Below are positions 16,633 to 24,300 of a DNA stretch of 64,000 nt, piece after piece. The stretch comes from Streptomyces gardneri. Its GTDB lineage: Bacteria > Actinomycetota > Actinomycetes > Streptomycetales > Streptomycetaceae. A program made the translations under genes and the position numbers. The notes below the pieces were generated by a model. It had not been told where the DNA came from and made no database searches. It saw nothing but the letters and a program-made list of their open reading frames with translations. How positions within the stretch are numbered: the first letter of the stretch is position 1; each line of letters opens with the position of its first letter. The DNA lies in contig NZ_BJMN01000049.1 in assembly GCF_006539185.1 (NCBI RefSeq), positions 1-64,000 of the forward strand. Direction: 5' to 3'.

Positions 16633-16749
16633 TCACGGGGAGGCGAGAGAGGCGATCACACCGATGACCACCGTGATGCCGAGCATCGCGCCGAGCACGA
16701 TGAGCAGCTTCTTCTGGCCGTTCTGGGGATTGGGTTCGAGGACTGGCAT
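16633..16749 (-). CDS. 38-aa transporter-associated membrane peptide (SGM_5486 type)
   Basis: This very short gene encodes 38 residues, beginning MPVLEPNPQNGQKKLL and then one transmembrane helix (about 14-34). It matches from memory the SGM_5486 family of transporter-associated peptides that sit beside CynX/NimT exporters in Streptomyces, and indeed it lies 17 bp downstream of such a gene on the same strand. It is likely an accessory subunit or stabiliser of that exporter; the role is inference. ATG 16749 is the only in-frame start. Confidence 0.75.
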   Translation of the reverse strand: MPVLEPNPQNGQKKLLIVLGAMLGITVVIGVIASLASP

Positions 16750-16766
16750 GGGACCAGTCTCGCATC

Positions 16767-18104
16767 TCAGCATTCGTCCTCGACGGTCCGGTCCCTCCCC
16801 GCGAGGGTTCCGATGATCATCTGCGGGACCATCAGGCCGCCCATGAGGGCGATGGGCAGTCCCCAGCCGCCGCTGTGCTGGTAGAGGACGCCGACGAGGA
16901 GGGGGCCGGGGATGGAGATGAGGTAGCCGACGCTCTGCGCGAAGGCGGAGAGGCGGACGACGCCGGCGCCGGTCCGCGAGCGCATCCCGATCATGGTGAG
17001 GGCAAGCGGGAAGGCGCAGTTGGAGACGCCGAGCAGGACCGCCCAGACCCAGGCTCCGGAGGCCGGGGCGAAGAAGAGACCGGTGTAGCCGCCGAGGCCG
17101 CAGAGGCCGAGCGCGACGACGATCGGTCCCTGGGTCTTCATCCGGGTCGCGAGCCGGGGGATGACGAAGGCGAGCGGGACGCCCATGACCATGGTGACGG
17201 CGAGGAGTACGCCCGCCGTGGAGGCGGGGACGCCCGCGTCGCGGAAGATCTGCGGCATCCAGCCCATGGTGATGTAGGCGCCGGTGGCCTGGAGGCCGAA
17301 GAAGCAGCCGAGGGCCCAGGCCGTGCGGCTGCGGGTGACGCGCGGCGCGGGGGTGGTGTCGAGCGGGGCGGCGCTCGCGGTCGCCTTGTTCGTGGCGCGG
17401 CCGGCGCGGGTGGGGAGGCCGTCGCGGTCGCGGTCGCGCAGGAGCGGGATCCAGGGCAGGACGGCGAGCGCGGCGACCACGGCCCAGACGCCGAGGCCCG
17501 CGCGCCAGTCCCCGCCGAGGGCCTCGGTCATCGGGACGGTCGCCGCCGCCGCGACGGACGTGCCGAGGGCGAGCGCCATGGAGTACAGGCCGGTCATGGT
17601 GCCGACGCGGTCCGGGAAGTACCGCTTGACGATCACGGGCATCAGGACGTTGCTCAGGGCTATGCCCATGAGGGCGAGGGCGCTGGCGGCGAGGAAGCCG
17701 GCCGTGCCCGAGGCGAAGGGGCGGACGGCGAGGCCCGCCAAGATCGCCGCCATGCCCGCGCAGACGACGGCGACGGGGCCGAAGCGGCGGGCCAGGCGCG
17801 GGGCGGTGATGCCGAAGACCGCGAAGCAGAGCGGGGGGACGGAGGTGAGGACGCCTGCGACGGTGCCGCTCATGTGGAGGCCCGCGCTGACCTCTTCGAG
17901 GAGCGCGCCGAGGCTGGTGATGGCCGGGCGCAGGTTCAGGGCGGCGAGGACGAGGCCGACGGTGACGAGCCCGAGGGTCCAGCGGGACGCGGAGGCCTGG
18001 GGGAACCCGGACGCGAGCGCCGGGGCGGAGGAGTTCCGCGTGGCGGTGGCGGTCGCGGGGGTGGGCGCGGTGGCGGGGTCGAGGGTCTTCGGCTCGTCAG
18101 GCAT
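16767..18104 (-). CDS. CynX/NimT family MFS transporter
   Basis: The 445-aa protein is a 12-helix major facilitator of the CynX/NimT type, a family linked to cyanate and 2-nitroimidazole transport. The core begins at about residue 40 (LNLRPAITSLGALLEEVSAG, typical of the family) after a disordered Thr/Ala/Pro-rich N-terminus. The substrate is not predictable. It is divergently transcribed from a GntR/FadR regulator and shares a 63-bp promoter gap with a palindrome, so the regulator probably controls it. The 38-aa membrane peptide follows as an operon partner. Confidence 0.88.
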   Translation of the reverse strand: MPDEPKTLDPATAPTPATATATRNSSAPALASGFPQASASRWTLGLVTVGLVLAALNLRPAITSLGALLEEVSAGLHMSGTVAGVLTSVPPLCFAVFGITAPRLARRFGPVAVVCAGMAAILAGLAVRPFASGTAGFLAASALALMGIALSNVLMPVIVKRYFPDRVGTMTGLYSMALALGTSVAAAATVPMTEALGGDWRAGLGVWAVVAALAVLPWIPLLRDRDRDGLPTRAGRATNKATASAAPLDTTPAPRVTRSRTAWALGCFFGLQATGAYITMGWMPQIFRDAGVPASTAGVLLAVTMVMGVPLAFVIPRLATRMKTQGPIVVALGLCGLGGYTGLFFAPASGAWVWAVLLGVSNCAFPLALTMIGMRSRTGAGVVRLSAFAQSVGYLISIPGPLLVGVLYQHSGGWGLPIALMGGLMVPQMIIGTLAGRDRTVEDEC

Positions 18105-18129
18105 GAGGTCATCATAGAATCATGGGATG

Positions 18130-18143
18130 ATTGGTTGTCCAAT
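18130..18143. promoter_or_regulatory. Candidate GntR operator (ATTGG-TTGT-CCAAT)
   Basis: A perfect inverted repeat with 5-base arms and 4-base spacer lies in the 63-bp gap between the divergent MFS and GntR starts (25 nt and 24 nt from each). The form resembles FadR-subfamily operators, so autoregulation plus control of the exporter is likely. Confidence 0.55.
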
Positions 18144-18167
18144 CTGGAACGAATGGGAAGGTGCTTC

Positions 18168-18899
18168 ATGGCCCTCGGTCATCCGCGGCGCGCGGGACTC
18201 TCCGATCAGGTGATCGCCGAGCTGCGGAACCAGATCACCTCCGGCGAGTGGCCGGTGGGTTCACGCATCCCGACAGAGCCCGAACTGGTCGAGCAGCTGG
18301 GCGTGGCCCGTAACACCGTGCGCGAGGCCGTCCGGGCGCTCGCGCACAACGGGCTGCTCGACATCCGCCAGGGCTCGGGGACGTACGTCATCGCCACCAG
18401 CGAGCTGGCGGGCGTCATGCACCGGCGGTTCGCCGGCTCCGACCCCCGGCACGTCGCCGAGCTGCGCTCGACCCTGGAGTCCGCCGCCGCGCGCTTCGCT
18501 GCGGAGCGGCGCACGGAGCGGGACCTGAAGCAGCTCGACGCGCTGCTCGTGCGGCGCGAGGAGGCGTGGGAGTCGGGGGACGCGGAGCGGTTCGTGACGG
18601 TCGACGCGGCCTTCCACCACGCGGTCGTCGCCGCCTCGGGCAACGACGTCCTGACGGAGCTCTACGCGGACCTGGGCGATCTCCTGCGGGACTGGCTGCG
18701 CGACGACGTGGGGCAGGAGCTGCGGCCGGAGAACCACATGGACCACGCGCGGCTGGTGGACGCGATCCGCGAGGGCGATGCCGAGCGGGCCGGGACGGAG
18801 GCGGCCGGCTACCCCTTCATGTGCCTCAAGAGCCCCGTACCGGAGCCGGTTCCCGGGCCGGAGCCGGTTCCGGTTCCGGTTCCGCCGGCTGGTGCGTGA
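18168..18899 (+). CDS. FadR-subfamily GntR transcriptional regulator
   Basis: The 243-aa regulator has an N-terminal winged helix (about 10-75, LSDQVIAELRNQITSGEWPVGSRIPTE) and an all-helical FCD ligand domain (about 90-220). FCD metal-site histidines are likely among H153-H154 and later His residues. GGAAGG lies 6-7 nt before ATG 18168. The C-terminus ends in an odd Pro/Val/Glu tail (about 221-243) encoded by a GGTTCC-type repeat that overlaps the end of the opposite gene. It likely controls the divergent CynX-type exporter. Confidence 0.87.
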   Translation: MALGHPRRAGLSDQVIAELRNQITSGEWPVGSRIPTEPELVEQLGVARNTVREAVRALAHNGLLDIRQGSGTYVIATSELAGVMHRRFAGSDPRHVAELRSTLESAAARFAAERRTERDLKQLDALLVRREEAWESGDAERFVTVDAAFHHAVVAASGNDVLTELYADLGDLLRDWLRDDVGQELRPENHMDHARLVDAIREGDAERAGTEAAGYPFMCLKSPVPEPVPGPEPVPVPVPPAGA

Positions 18900-19254
18900 C
18901 CCAGGCGGACCGGACCTCCTTCCAGCAGCGGCCGGAGACCTGGGCGTAGTCCGCGGGGCCGACGTCGACGGGGGCGCTGTCGGTGTCGACGTCCCACCAG
19001 CGGTCGCACTCGACGTGGAGCCGGACGCGGTCGGTGCCGGGGTACGGGTTCTGGCAGTAGGCGGTGACGCGGGAGCCCTGGACGACGGTGCGGCAGGAGG
19101 CCCCGAAGTTCTCCGGCTCGTCCGCGGGCGGGGCGGCGGCGGGGAGCTCCTCGGCCGGGGCGGGTGCGGCGCGCACCTCGGCGGCGACGGCGATCCCGGT
19201 GAGCAGAACGGCGACCGAGGCGAACGCGCCGAACCCGTGACGTATCGCGCGCAT
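18826..19254 (-). CDS. Secreted hypothetical protein with four cysteines
   Basis: The 142-aa precursor has a signal peptide (about 1-29, ...VAVLLTGIAVAAEVRAA) and a mature domain with cysteines in GASCRTVVQG, AYCQNPY, HVECDRW and SGRCWKEV, probably two disulphides. I do not recognise the family. The C-terminal tail is Pro/Glu/Ala-rich, and its last 74 bp overlap the 3' end of the GntR gene in antisense. It starts from ATG 19254 with GGGAGGAGG upstream. Confidence 0.75.
   Translation of the reverse strand: MRAIRHGFGAFASVAVLLTGIAVAAEVRAAPAPAEELPAAAPPADEPENFGASCRTVVQGSRVTAYCQNPYPGTDRVRLHVECDRWWDVDTDSAPVDVGPADYAQVSGRCWKEVRSAWVTHQPAEPEPEPAPAREPAPVRGS
18840..18886. repeat. GGTTCC/CCGGAG repeat shared by two convergent gene ends
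   Basis: The stretch holds two copies of a ~14-base CCGGAGCCGGTTCC unit and extra GGTTCC hexamers. It is read as Pro-Glu-Pro-Val on the plus strand and as Glu-Pro-Glu-Pro/Ala on the minus strand. Confidence 0.7.
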
Positions 19255-19375
19255 GCCCGTACCTCCTCCCCGTCAGCAGCAGAACATCACGCTCTGCCCC
19301 AGTCTGGGGTGATTCGCGCGACTTTTCGAGTCGGGGAGCGATCGGGACGGGATCGGGCCTGGTCAGGGCATGAAA

Positions 19376-19419
19376 AGGGCCCGCGTGTCCGCCCCGACAT
19401 GGGGGGACACGCGGGCCCT
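19376..19419 (-). terminator. Terminator of the fabG-fabI operon
   Basis: Perfect 15-base arms (19376-19390 and 19405-19419) close a 14-base loop, with an A-run on the left that reads as TTTT after the hairpin on the minus strand. It lies 57 bp past the fabI stop. Confidence 0.85.
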
Positions 19420-19476
19420 CTGCTCAGCGGCGAGGAGCGAGCGCTTTCGCAGCGAGCGTGCTAACTCAGCGAGCGC

Positions 19477-20253
19477 TTACGCGCCGATCGCGTGCAGACC
19501 GCCGTCGACGTGGATGATCTCGCCCGTCGTCTTCGGGAACCAGTCGGAGAGCAGGGCCACGACGCCACGGCCGGCCGGCTCCGGGTCCGAGAGCTCCCAC
19601 TGCAGCGGGGAGCGGGTGTCCCACACGGCGGCCAGTTCGCCGAAGCCCGGGATGGACTTCGCGGCCATCGAGCCGAGCGGGCCCGCGGAGATCAGGTTGC
19701 AGCGGATGTTCTGCTTGCCCAGGTCACGGGCCATGTAGCGGCTGGTGGCCTCCAGGGCGGCCTTGGCCGGGCCCATCCAGTCGTACTGCGGCCAGGCGAA
19801 CTTCGCGTCGAAGGTGAGGCCGACGACGGAGCCGCCCTCGCTCATCAGCGGCAGCAGCGCCATCGTCAGCGACTTCAGGGAGAAGGCGGAGACGTGCATG
19901 GCGGTGGCCACGGACTCGAACGGCGTGTTCAGGAAGTTGCCGCCGAGGGCGTCCTGCGGGGCGAAGCCGATCGAGTGGACGATGCCGTCGAGGCGGTCGC
20001 CGAACTGCTCACGGACCTGGCCCTCGAGACGCGCGAGGTGCTCGTCGTTGGAGACGTCGAGCTCGAGGACCTTGACGTTCTCGGGCCGGGGGAGCTTCTT
20101 CGCGATGCGCTCGGTCAGCGTCGGCCGGGGCCAGGCGGTGAGGATGATCTCCGCACCCTGCTCCTGGGCCAGCTTCGCGGTGTGGAAGGCGATGGAGGAC
20201 TCCATCAGCACACCCGTGATCAGGATGCGCTTGCCCTCGAGGATTCCGCTCAT
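19477..20253 (-). CDS. fabI: Enoyl-ACP reductase FabI/InhA
   Basis: FabI reduces trans-2-enoyl-ACP with NADH, the last step of each fatty-acid elongation cycle. The 258-aa protein has the actinobacterial InhA form: GVLMESSIAFHTAK in the cofactor loop, and the catalytic Y157 with K164 (YDWMGPAK, the Y-x6-K spacing). It corresponds to SCO1814 of S. coelicolor from memory. It lies 5 bp downstream of fabG on the same strand, so the two reductases are co-expressed; a strong terminator follows. The gene ends in TAA. Confidence 0.95.
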   Translation of the reverse strand: MSGILEGKRILITGVLMESSIAFHTAKLAQEQGAEIILTAWPRPTLTERIAKKLPRPENVKVLELDVSNDEHLARLEGQVREQFGDRLDGIVHSIGFAPQDALGGNFLNTPFESVATAMHVSAFSLKSLTMALLPLMSEGGSVVGLTFDAKFAWPQYDWMGPAKAALEATSRYMARDLGKQNIRCNLISAGPLGSMAAKSIPGFGELAAVWDTRSPLQWELSDPEPAGRGVVALLSDWFPKTTGEIIHVDGGLHAIGA

Positions 20254-20258
20254 GGTGA

Positions 20259-20978
20259 TCAGTGACCCATGCCCAATCCGCCGTCAACCGGGATGACGGC
20301 TCCAGTGATGTACGAGGCGTCGTCGGAGGAGAGGAACTTCACCGCCGCGGCGATCTCCTCCGGCTGCGCGTAACGGCCCAGCGGCACCTGGGACACGATG
20401 CCCGCGCGCTGCTCGTCGGTGAGGACCGCGGTCATGTCGGTGTCGACGAAACCAGGGGCGACGACGTTGAACGTGATGTTGCGCGAGCCGAGCTCACGCG
20501 CGAGGGAGCGGGCGAATCCGACCAGGCCGGCCTTGGAGGCGGCGTAGTTGGCCTGGCCCGCGGAGCCCAGCAGACCGACGACCGAGGAGATCAGGACGAC
20601 GCGGCCCTTCTTGGCCCGCAGCATGCCGCGGTTGGCGCGCTTGACGACCCGGAAGGTACCGGTCAGGTTCGTGTCGACGACGGAGGTGAAGTCCTCCTCC
20701 GACATGCGCATGAGGAGCTGGTCCTTCGTCACGCCGGCGTTGGCCACGAGGACCTCGACCGGACCGTGCTTCTCCTCGATCTCCTTGTACGCCTGCTCCA
20801 CCTGCTCGGCGACGGTGATGTCGCACTTGACGGGCAGGCAGCCGAGCTCGACCAGAGCGGCCGGCGGCTCGCCGGAACGGTACGTGATCGCGACCTTGTC
20901 GCCGGCCTCGGCGAACGCGCGGGCGATGGCGAGGCCGATGCCCCGGTTTCCTCCGGTGACGAGAACCGAGCGGCTCAA
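20259..20978 (-). CDS. fabG: 3-oxoacyl-ACP reductase FabG
   Basis: FabG reduces 3-ketoacyl-ACP with NADPH in fatty-acid synthesis. The 239-aa SDR has GGNRGIG (9-15), VANAGVT (about 78-84), and catalytic Ser132, Tyr145 and Lys149 (NYAASK). I start it at TTG 20978, where GAAAGGG lies 7 nt upstream; the longer ATG frame at 21038 adds an unrelated N-terminus. It heads the fabG-fabI operon (SCO1815-SCO1814 equivalent). A 10-bp-arm palindrome at 21051-21082 lies in its upstream region. Confidence 0.93.
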   Translation of the reverse strand: MSRSVLVTGGNRGIGLAIARAFAEAGDKVAITYRSGEPPAALVELGCLPVKCDITVAEQVEQAYKEIEEKHGPVEVLVANAGVTKDQLLMRMSEEDFTSVVDTNLTGTFRVVKRANRGMLRAKKGRVVLISSVVGLLGSAGQANYAASKAGLVGFARSLARELGSRNITFNVVAPGFVDTDMTAVLTDEQRAGIVSQVPLGRYAQPEEIAAAVKFLSSDDASYITGAVIPVDGGLGMGH

Positions 20979-21050
20979 CGGATCACCCTTTCGATAGCGG
21001 TCTGGTAGCCGAAAACCTATCGGTATCGCTCCCGACATGAGGAATCGACC

Positions 21051-21082
21051 TCCGACAGTGGCGTAGGGGCGTCACTGTCGGA
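21051..21082. promoter_or_regulatory. Long palindrome upstream of fabG
   Basis: Arms TCCGACAGTG and CACTGTCGGA (10 bp, perfect) flank a 12-base spacer. It lies 73-104 nt before the fabG TTG and about 155 nt before the divergent tldD start, so it is not a terminator of either; an operator or leader hairpin is likely. Confidence 0.45.
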
Positions 21083-21237
21083 TCCCTACAGCTCGGAGTG
21101 GGTACGGGTCCGCCCGGGAACGCCCGGCGGACCGCCCGCGGGAGCCCTGCGCAATGGGCCCACTCGGCCGCCTTTCCCATGATTGACTTCCGGAACAGCT
21201 CAACGCCGTCTTCCGATCACCGAGAGCGAGGCCGCTC

Positions 21238-22761
21238 GTGGTCCATCAGATCGACCCTTCGTTCGTCGCGCTGCCCCTGCGGGCGCTCGCCGACGCGGCG
21301 CTCGCCCGGGCGCGCGCGCTCGGCGCCGAGCACGCGGACTTCCGCCTGGAGCGGGTGCGCAGCGCCTCGTGGCGGCTGCGGGACGCCAAACCGTCCGGTT
21401 CCTCGGACACCACCGACCTCGGCTACGCGGTGCGGGTGGTGCACGGCGGGGCCTGGGGCTTCGCGTCCGGGGTCGACCTGACCATGGACGGGGCGGCGAA
21501 GGTCGCCTCGCAGGCCGTGGCCATGGCCAAGCTGTCGGCGAAGGTCATCGCCGCGGCCGGCTCCGACGAGCGCGTGGAGCTGGCCGAGGAGCCGGTGCAC
21601 TCGGAGCGCACCTGGGTCTCCTCGTACGAGATCGACCCCTTCTCCGTCCCCGCCGAGGAGAAGAGCGCGCTGCTCGCCGACTGGAGCGCGCGGCTGCTGC
21701 AGGCTGAGGGCGTGGCGCACGTGGACGCCTCGCTGCTCACCGTCCACGAGAACAAGTTCTACGCGGACACGGCGGGTACGGTCACGACCCAGCAGCGCGT
21801 CCGGCTGCACCCGCAGTTCACGGCGGTCGCCGTCGACGGGACGACCGGCGAGTTCGACTCGATGCGGACGATCGCGCCGCCGGTCGGGCGGGGCTGGGAG
21901 TACCTGACGGGCACCGGCTGGGACTGGGACAAGGAGCTCGACGAGATCCCGGGGCTCCTGGCCGAGAAGATGCGGGCGCCGAGCGTCGAGGCCGGGCGGT
22001 ACGACCTGGTCGTGGACCCGTCGAACCTCTGGCTGACGATCCACGAGTCGATCGGGCACGCCACCGAGCTGGACCGGGCCCTCGGCTACGAGGCGGCCTA
22101 CGCCGGCACCTCCTTCGCCACCTTCGACCAGCTGGGCAAGCTGGCGTACGGCTCGTCGATCATGAACGTGACGGGTGACCGGACCGCCGAGCACGGTCTC
22201 GCGACCATCGGGTACGACGACGAGGGCGTCGAGGCTCAGAGCTGGGACCTGGTGAAGGACGGCACGCTCGTCGGCTACCAGCTGGACCGGCGGATCGCGA
22301 AGCTCACGGGCCTCGGCCGCTCGAACGGCTGCGCGTTCGCGGACTCCCCCGCGCACGTGCCGGTGCAGCGGATGGCGAACGTCTCGCTCCAGCCGGACCC
22401 GGGCGGTCTGTCGACCGAGGACCTGATCGGCGGGGTCGAGCGGGGCATCTACGTGGTCGGCGACCGGTCCTGGTCCATCGACATGCAGCGCTACAACTTC
22501 CAGTTCACCGGGCAGCGCTTCTTCCGCATCGAGAACGGCCGGCTCGCCGGGCAGCTGCGGGACGTGGCGTACCAGGCGACCACGACCGACTTCTGGGGCT
22601 CGATGGAGCAGGTCGGCGGCCCGCAGACGTACGTCCTCGGCGGCGCCTTCAACTGCGGCAAGGCCCAGCCGGGCCAGGTCGCCGCGGTCTCCCACGGCTG
22701 CCCCTCCGCCCTCTTCCGGGGCGTCAACATTCTGAACACGACGCAGGAGGCCGGTCGATGA
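21238..22761 (+). CDS. tldD: TldD-family metalloprotease (TldD-like)
   Basis: TldD/TldE pairs form a heterodimeric zinc protease that trims peptides, for example microcin leaders or CcdA antitoxin in E. coli. This 507-aa protein is the catalytic-type partner: it has the HEsIGHATELD motif (about residues 267-278) where the two His and Glu would bind zinc. The paired gene downstream lacks it. It starts with GTG. Its stop overlaps an ATG (ATGA) opening a 29-codon frame that links it to the second gene. Confidence 0.9.
   Translation: MVHQIDPSFVALPLRALADAALARARALGAEHADFRLERVRSASWRLRDAKPSGSSDTTDLGYAVRVVHGGAWGFASGVDLTMDGAAKVASQAVAMAKLSAKVIAAAGSDERVELAEEPVHSERTWVSSYEIDPFSVPAEEKSALLADWSARLLQAEGVAHVDASLLTVHENKFYADTAGTVTTQQRVRLHPQFTAVAVDGTTGEFDSMRTIAPPVGRGWEYLTGTGWDWDKELDEIPGLLAEKMRAPSVEAGRYDLVVDPSNLWLTIHESIGHATELDRALGYEAAYAGTSFATFDQLGKLAYGSSIMNVTGDRTAEHGLATIGYDDEGVEAQSWDLVKDGTLVGYQLDRRIAKLTGLGRSNGCAFADSPAHVPVQRMANVSLQPDPGGLSTEDLIGGVERGIYVVGDRSWSIDMQRYNFQFTGQRFFRIENGRLAGQLRDVAYQATTTDFWGSMEQVGGPQTYVLGGAFNCGKAQPGQVAAVSHGCPSALFRGVNILNTTQEAGR
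22732..22761 (+). repeat. 30-bp direct repeat, copy 1 (end of tldD)
   Basis: This 30-bp sequence, identical to 22818-22847, contains GGAGG and ends in ATGA. It encodes the last ten residues of TldD, ...LNTTQEAGR. Confidence 0.9.
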
Positions 22762-22847
22762 ACGCGCGCCACCAGATTTGCCGGGGGTCCGGGGGTCGTC
22801 CCCCGGGCAAGCACAGCCTGAACACGACGCAGGAGGCCGGTCGATGA
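22758..22847 (+). CDS. 29-codon linker ORF between tldD and tldE
   Basis: ATG overlaps the tldD stop (ATGA), and the frame runs 29 codons to a TGA that overlaps the tldE ATG (ATGA). Its last residues LNTTQEAGR repeat those of TldD because of the direct repeat. It has GGAGG 7-8 nt before the start. It may only serve translational coupling; there is no sign of an independent function. Confidence 0.35.
   Translation: MNARHQICRGSGGRPPGKHSLNTTQEAGR
22818..22847 (+). repeat. 30-bp direct repeat, copy 2 (before tldE)
   Basis: This copy is identical to 22732-22761, offset by 86 bp. It carries the ribosome site and start of tldE. Between the copies lie 56 bp with a GC-rich imperfect palindrome (about 22779-22811). 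Confidence 0.9.
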
Positions 22848-24235
22848 GCCGCGTCAGCAAGCCGTACGAGATCGTCGAGCGGGCCCTGGAGCTGTCCCGT
22901 GCCGACGGGTGTGTCGTCATCGCGGACGAGGAGTCCTCCGCCAATCTGCGCTGGGCCGGGAACGCGCTGACCACCAACGGTGTCACCCGCGGACGCACCC
23001 TCACCGTCATCGCGACGGTCGACGGCGCCCAGGGCACCGCCTCCGGTGTCGTCTCCCGGTCGGCCGTCACCGTCGACGACCTGGAGCCGCTGGTCCGGGC
23101 CGCCGAGGCCGCCGCGCGGGCCGCCGGGCCCGCCGAGGACGCCCAGCCGCTGGTCGAGGGCGTGCCCTCCTCCCCCGACTTCACGGACGCCCCGGTCGAG
23201 ACCTCCTCCGCCGTCTTCGCCGACTTCGCCCCGGCGCTCGGCGAGGCCTTCGCCCGGGCCCTGGCCGGCGGCCGCGAGCTCTACGGCTTCGCCAACCACG
23301 AGATGACCTCGACCTACCTGGGTACGTCGACGGGGCTGCGGCTCCGCCACGACCAGCCCAACGGGACGCTGGAGCTGAACGCCAAGTCGCCCGACCGGTC
23401 GCGCTCCGCCTGGGCCGGGCGCTCGACGCGGGACTTCAAGGACGTCGACCCGGCCGCGCTCGACGCGGAGCTGGCGACCCGGCTCGGCTGGGCGGAGCGG
23501 CGGATCGAGCTGCCCGCCGGGCGGTACGAGACGCTGCTGCCGCCGACGGCCGTGGCCGACCTGATGATCTACCAGCTGTGGTCGTCCACGGCCCGGGACG
23601 CGGTGGAGGGCCGTACGGTCTTCTCCAAGCCCGGCGGCGGCACCCGGCTCGGCGAGACCCTCTCCCCGCTGCCGCTGACCCTGCGCAGCGACCCGAACGA
23701 GCCGGGCCTGGAGTCCGCGCCGTTCGTGATCGCGCACTCCTCCGGCGACGACTCCTCCGTCTTCGACAACGGTCTGCCGGTCGGGCCGATCGACTGGGTG
23801 AAGGCCGGAAGCCTGGCCCACCTGATCACCACCCGGCACACCGCGGGCCTTACTCGGTTGCCCGTGGCGCCCGGGGCGGGGAACCTGATCCTGGACGGCG
23901 GCGGCGAGCGCTCCCTGGAGGAGATGGTGGCCTCGACCGAGCGTGGCCTGCTGCTGACCTGCCTCTGGTACATCCGCGAGGTCGACCCGGCGACGCTGCT
24001 GCTGACCGGGCTGACCCGGGACGGCGTGTACCTCGTCGAGAACGGCGAGGTCGTCGGCGAGGTGAACAACTTCCGGTTCAACGAGTCGCCGGTGGACCTG
24101 CTGTCGCGGGCCTCGGAGGCGGGCCGGACGGAGAAGACGCTGCCGCGCGAGTGGAGCGACTGGTTCACCCGGGCCGCGATGCCCGCCCTGCGGGTGCCGG
24201 ACTTCAACATGAGCTCGGTCAGCAAGGGGGTCTGA
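22844..24235 (+). CDS. tldE: TldD/PmbA-family protein (TldE-like partner)
   Basis: This 463-aa protein is the second member of the TldD/TldE (PmbA) pair and likely the non-catalytic partner, since no HExxH-like motif is seen. It has the family opening ...ALELSRADGCVVIADEESSANLRWAGN and the late GGGERSLEEMVASTERGLLLTCLWYIREVDPATLLLTGLTRDG block. It begins at ATG 22844 in the second copy of a 30-bp repeat. The heterodimer cleaves peptides inside the cell; the natural substrate here is unknown. A 65-bp gap leads to tyrS. Confidence 0.88.
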   Translation: MSRVSKPYEIVERALELSRADGCVVIADEESSANLRWAGNALTTNGVTRGRTLTVIATVDGAQGTASGVVSRSAVTVDDLEPLVRAAEAAARAAGPAEDAQPLVEGVPSSPDFTDAPVETSSAVFADFAPALGEAFARALAGGRELYGFANHEMTSTYLGTSTGLRLRHDQPNGTLELNAKSPDRSRSAWAGRSTRDFKDVDPAALDAELATRLGWAERRIELPAGRYETLLPPTAVADLMIYQLWSSTARDAVEGRTVFSKPGGGTRLGETLSPLPLTLRSDPNEPGLESAPFVIAHSSGDDSSVFDNGLPVGPIDWVKAGSLAHLITTRHTAGLTRLPVAPGAGNLILDGGGERSLEEMVASTERGLLLTCLWYIREVDPATLLLTGLTRDGVYLVENGEVVGEVNNFRFNESPVDLLSRASEAGRTEKTLPREWSDWFTRAAMPALRVPDFNMSSVSKGV

Positions 24236-24300
24236 CCACCTGGTCCGGCCCACCTAGACTGGGTCCCCGTACCACCATCAACCTGAGGAGACTGACGGTC

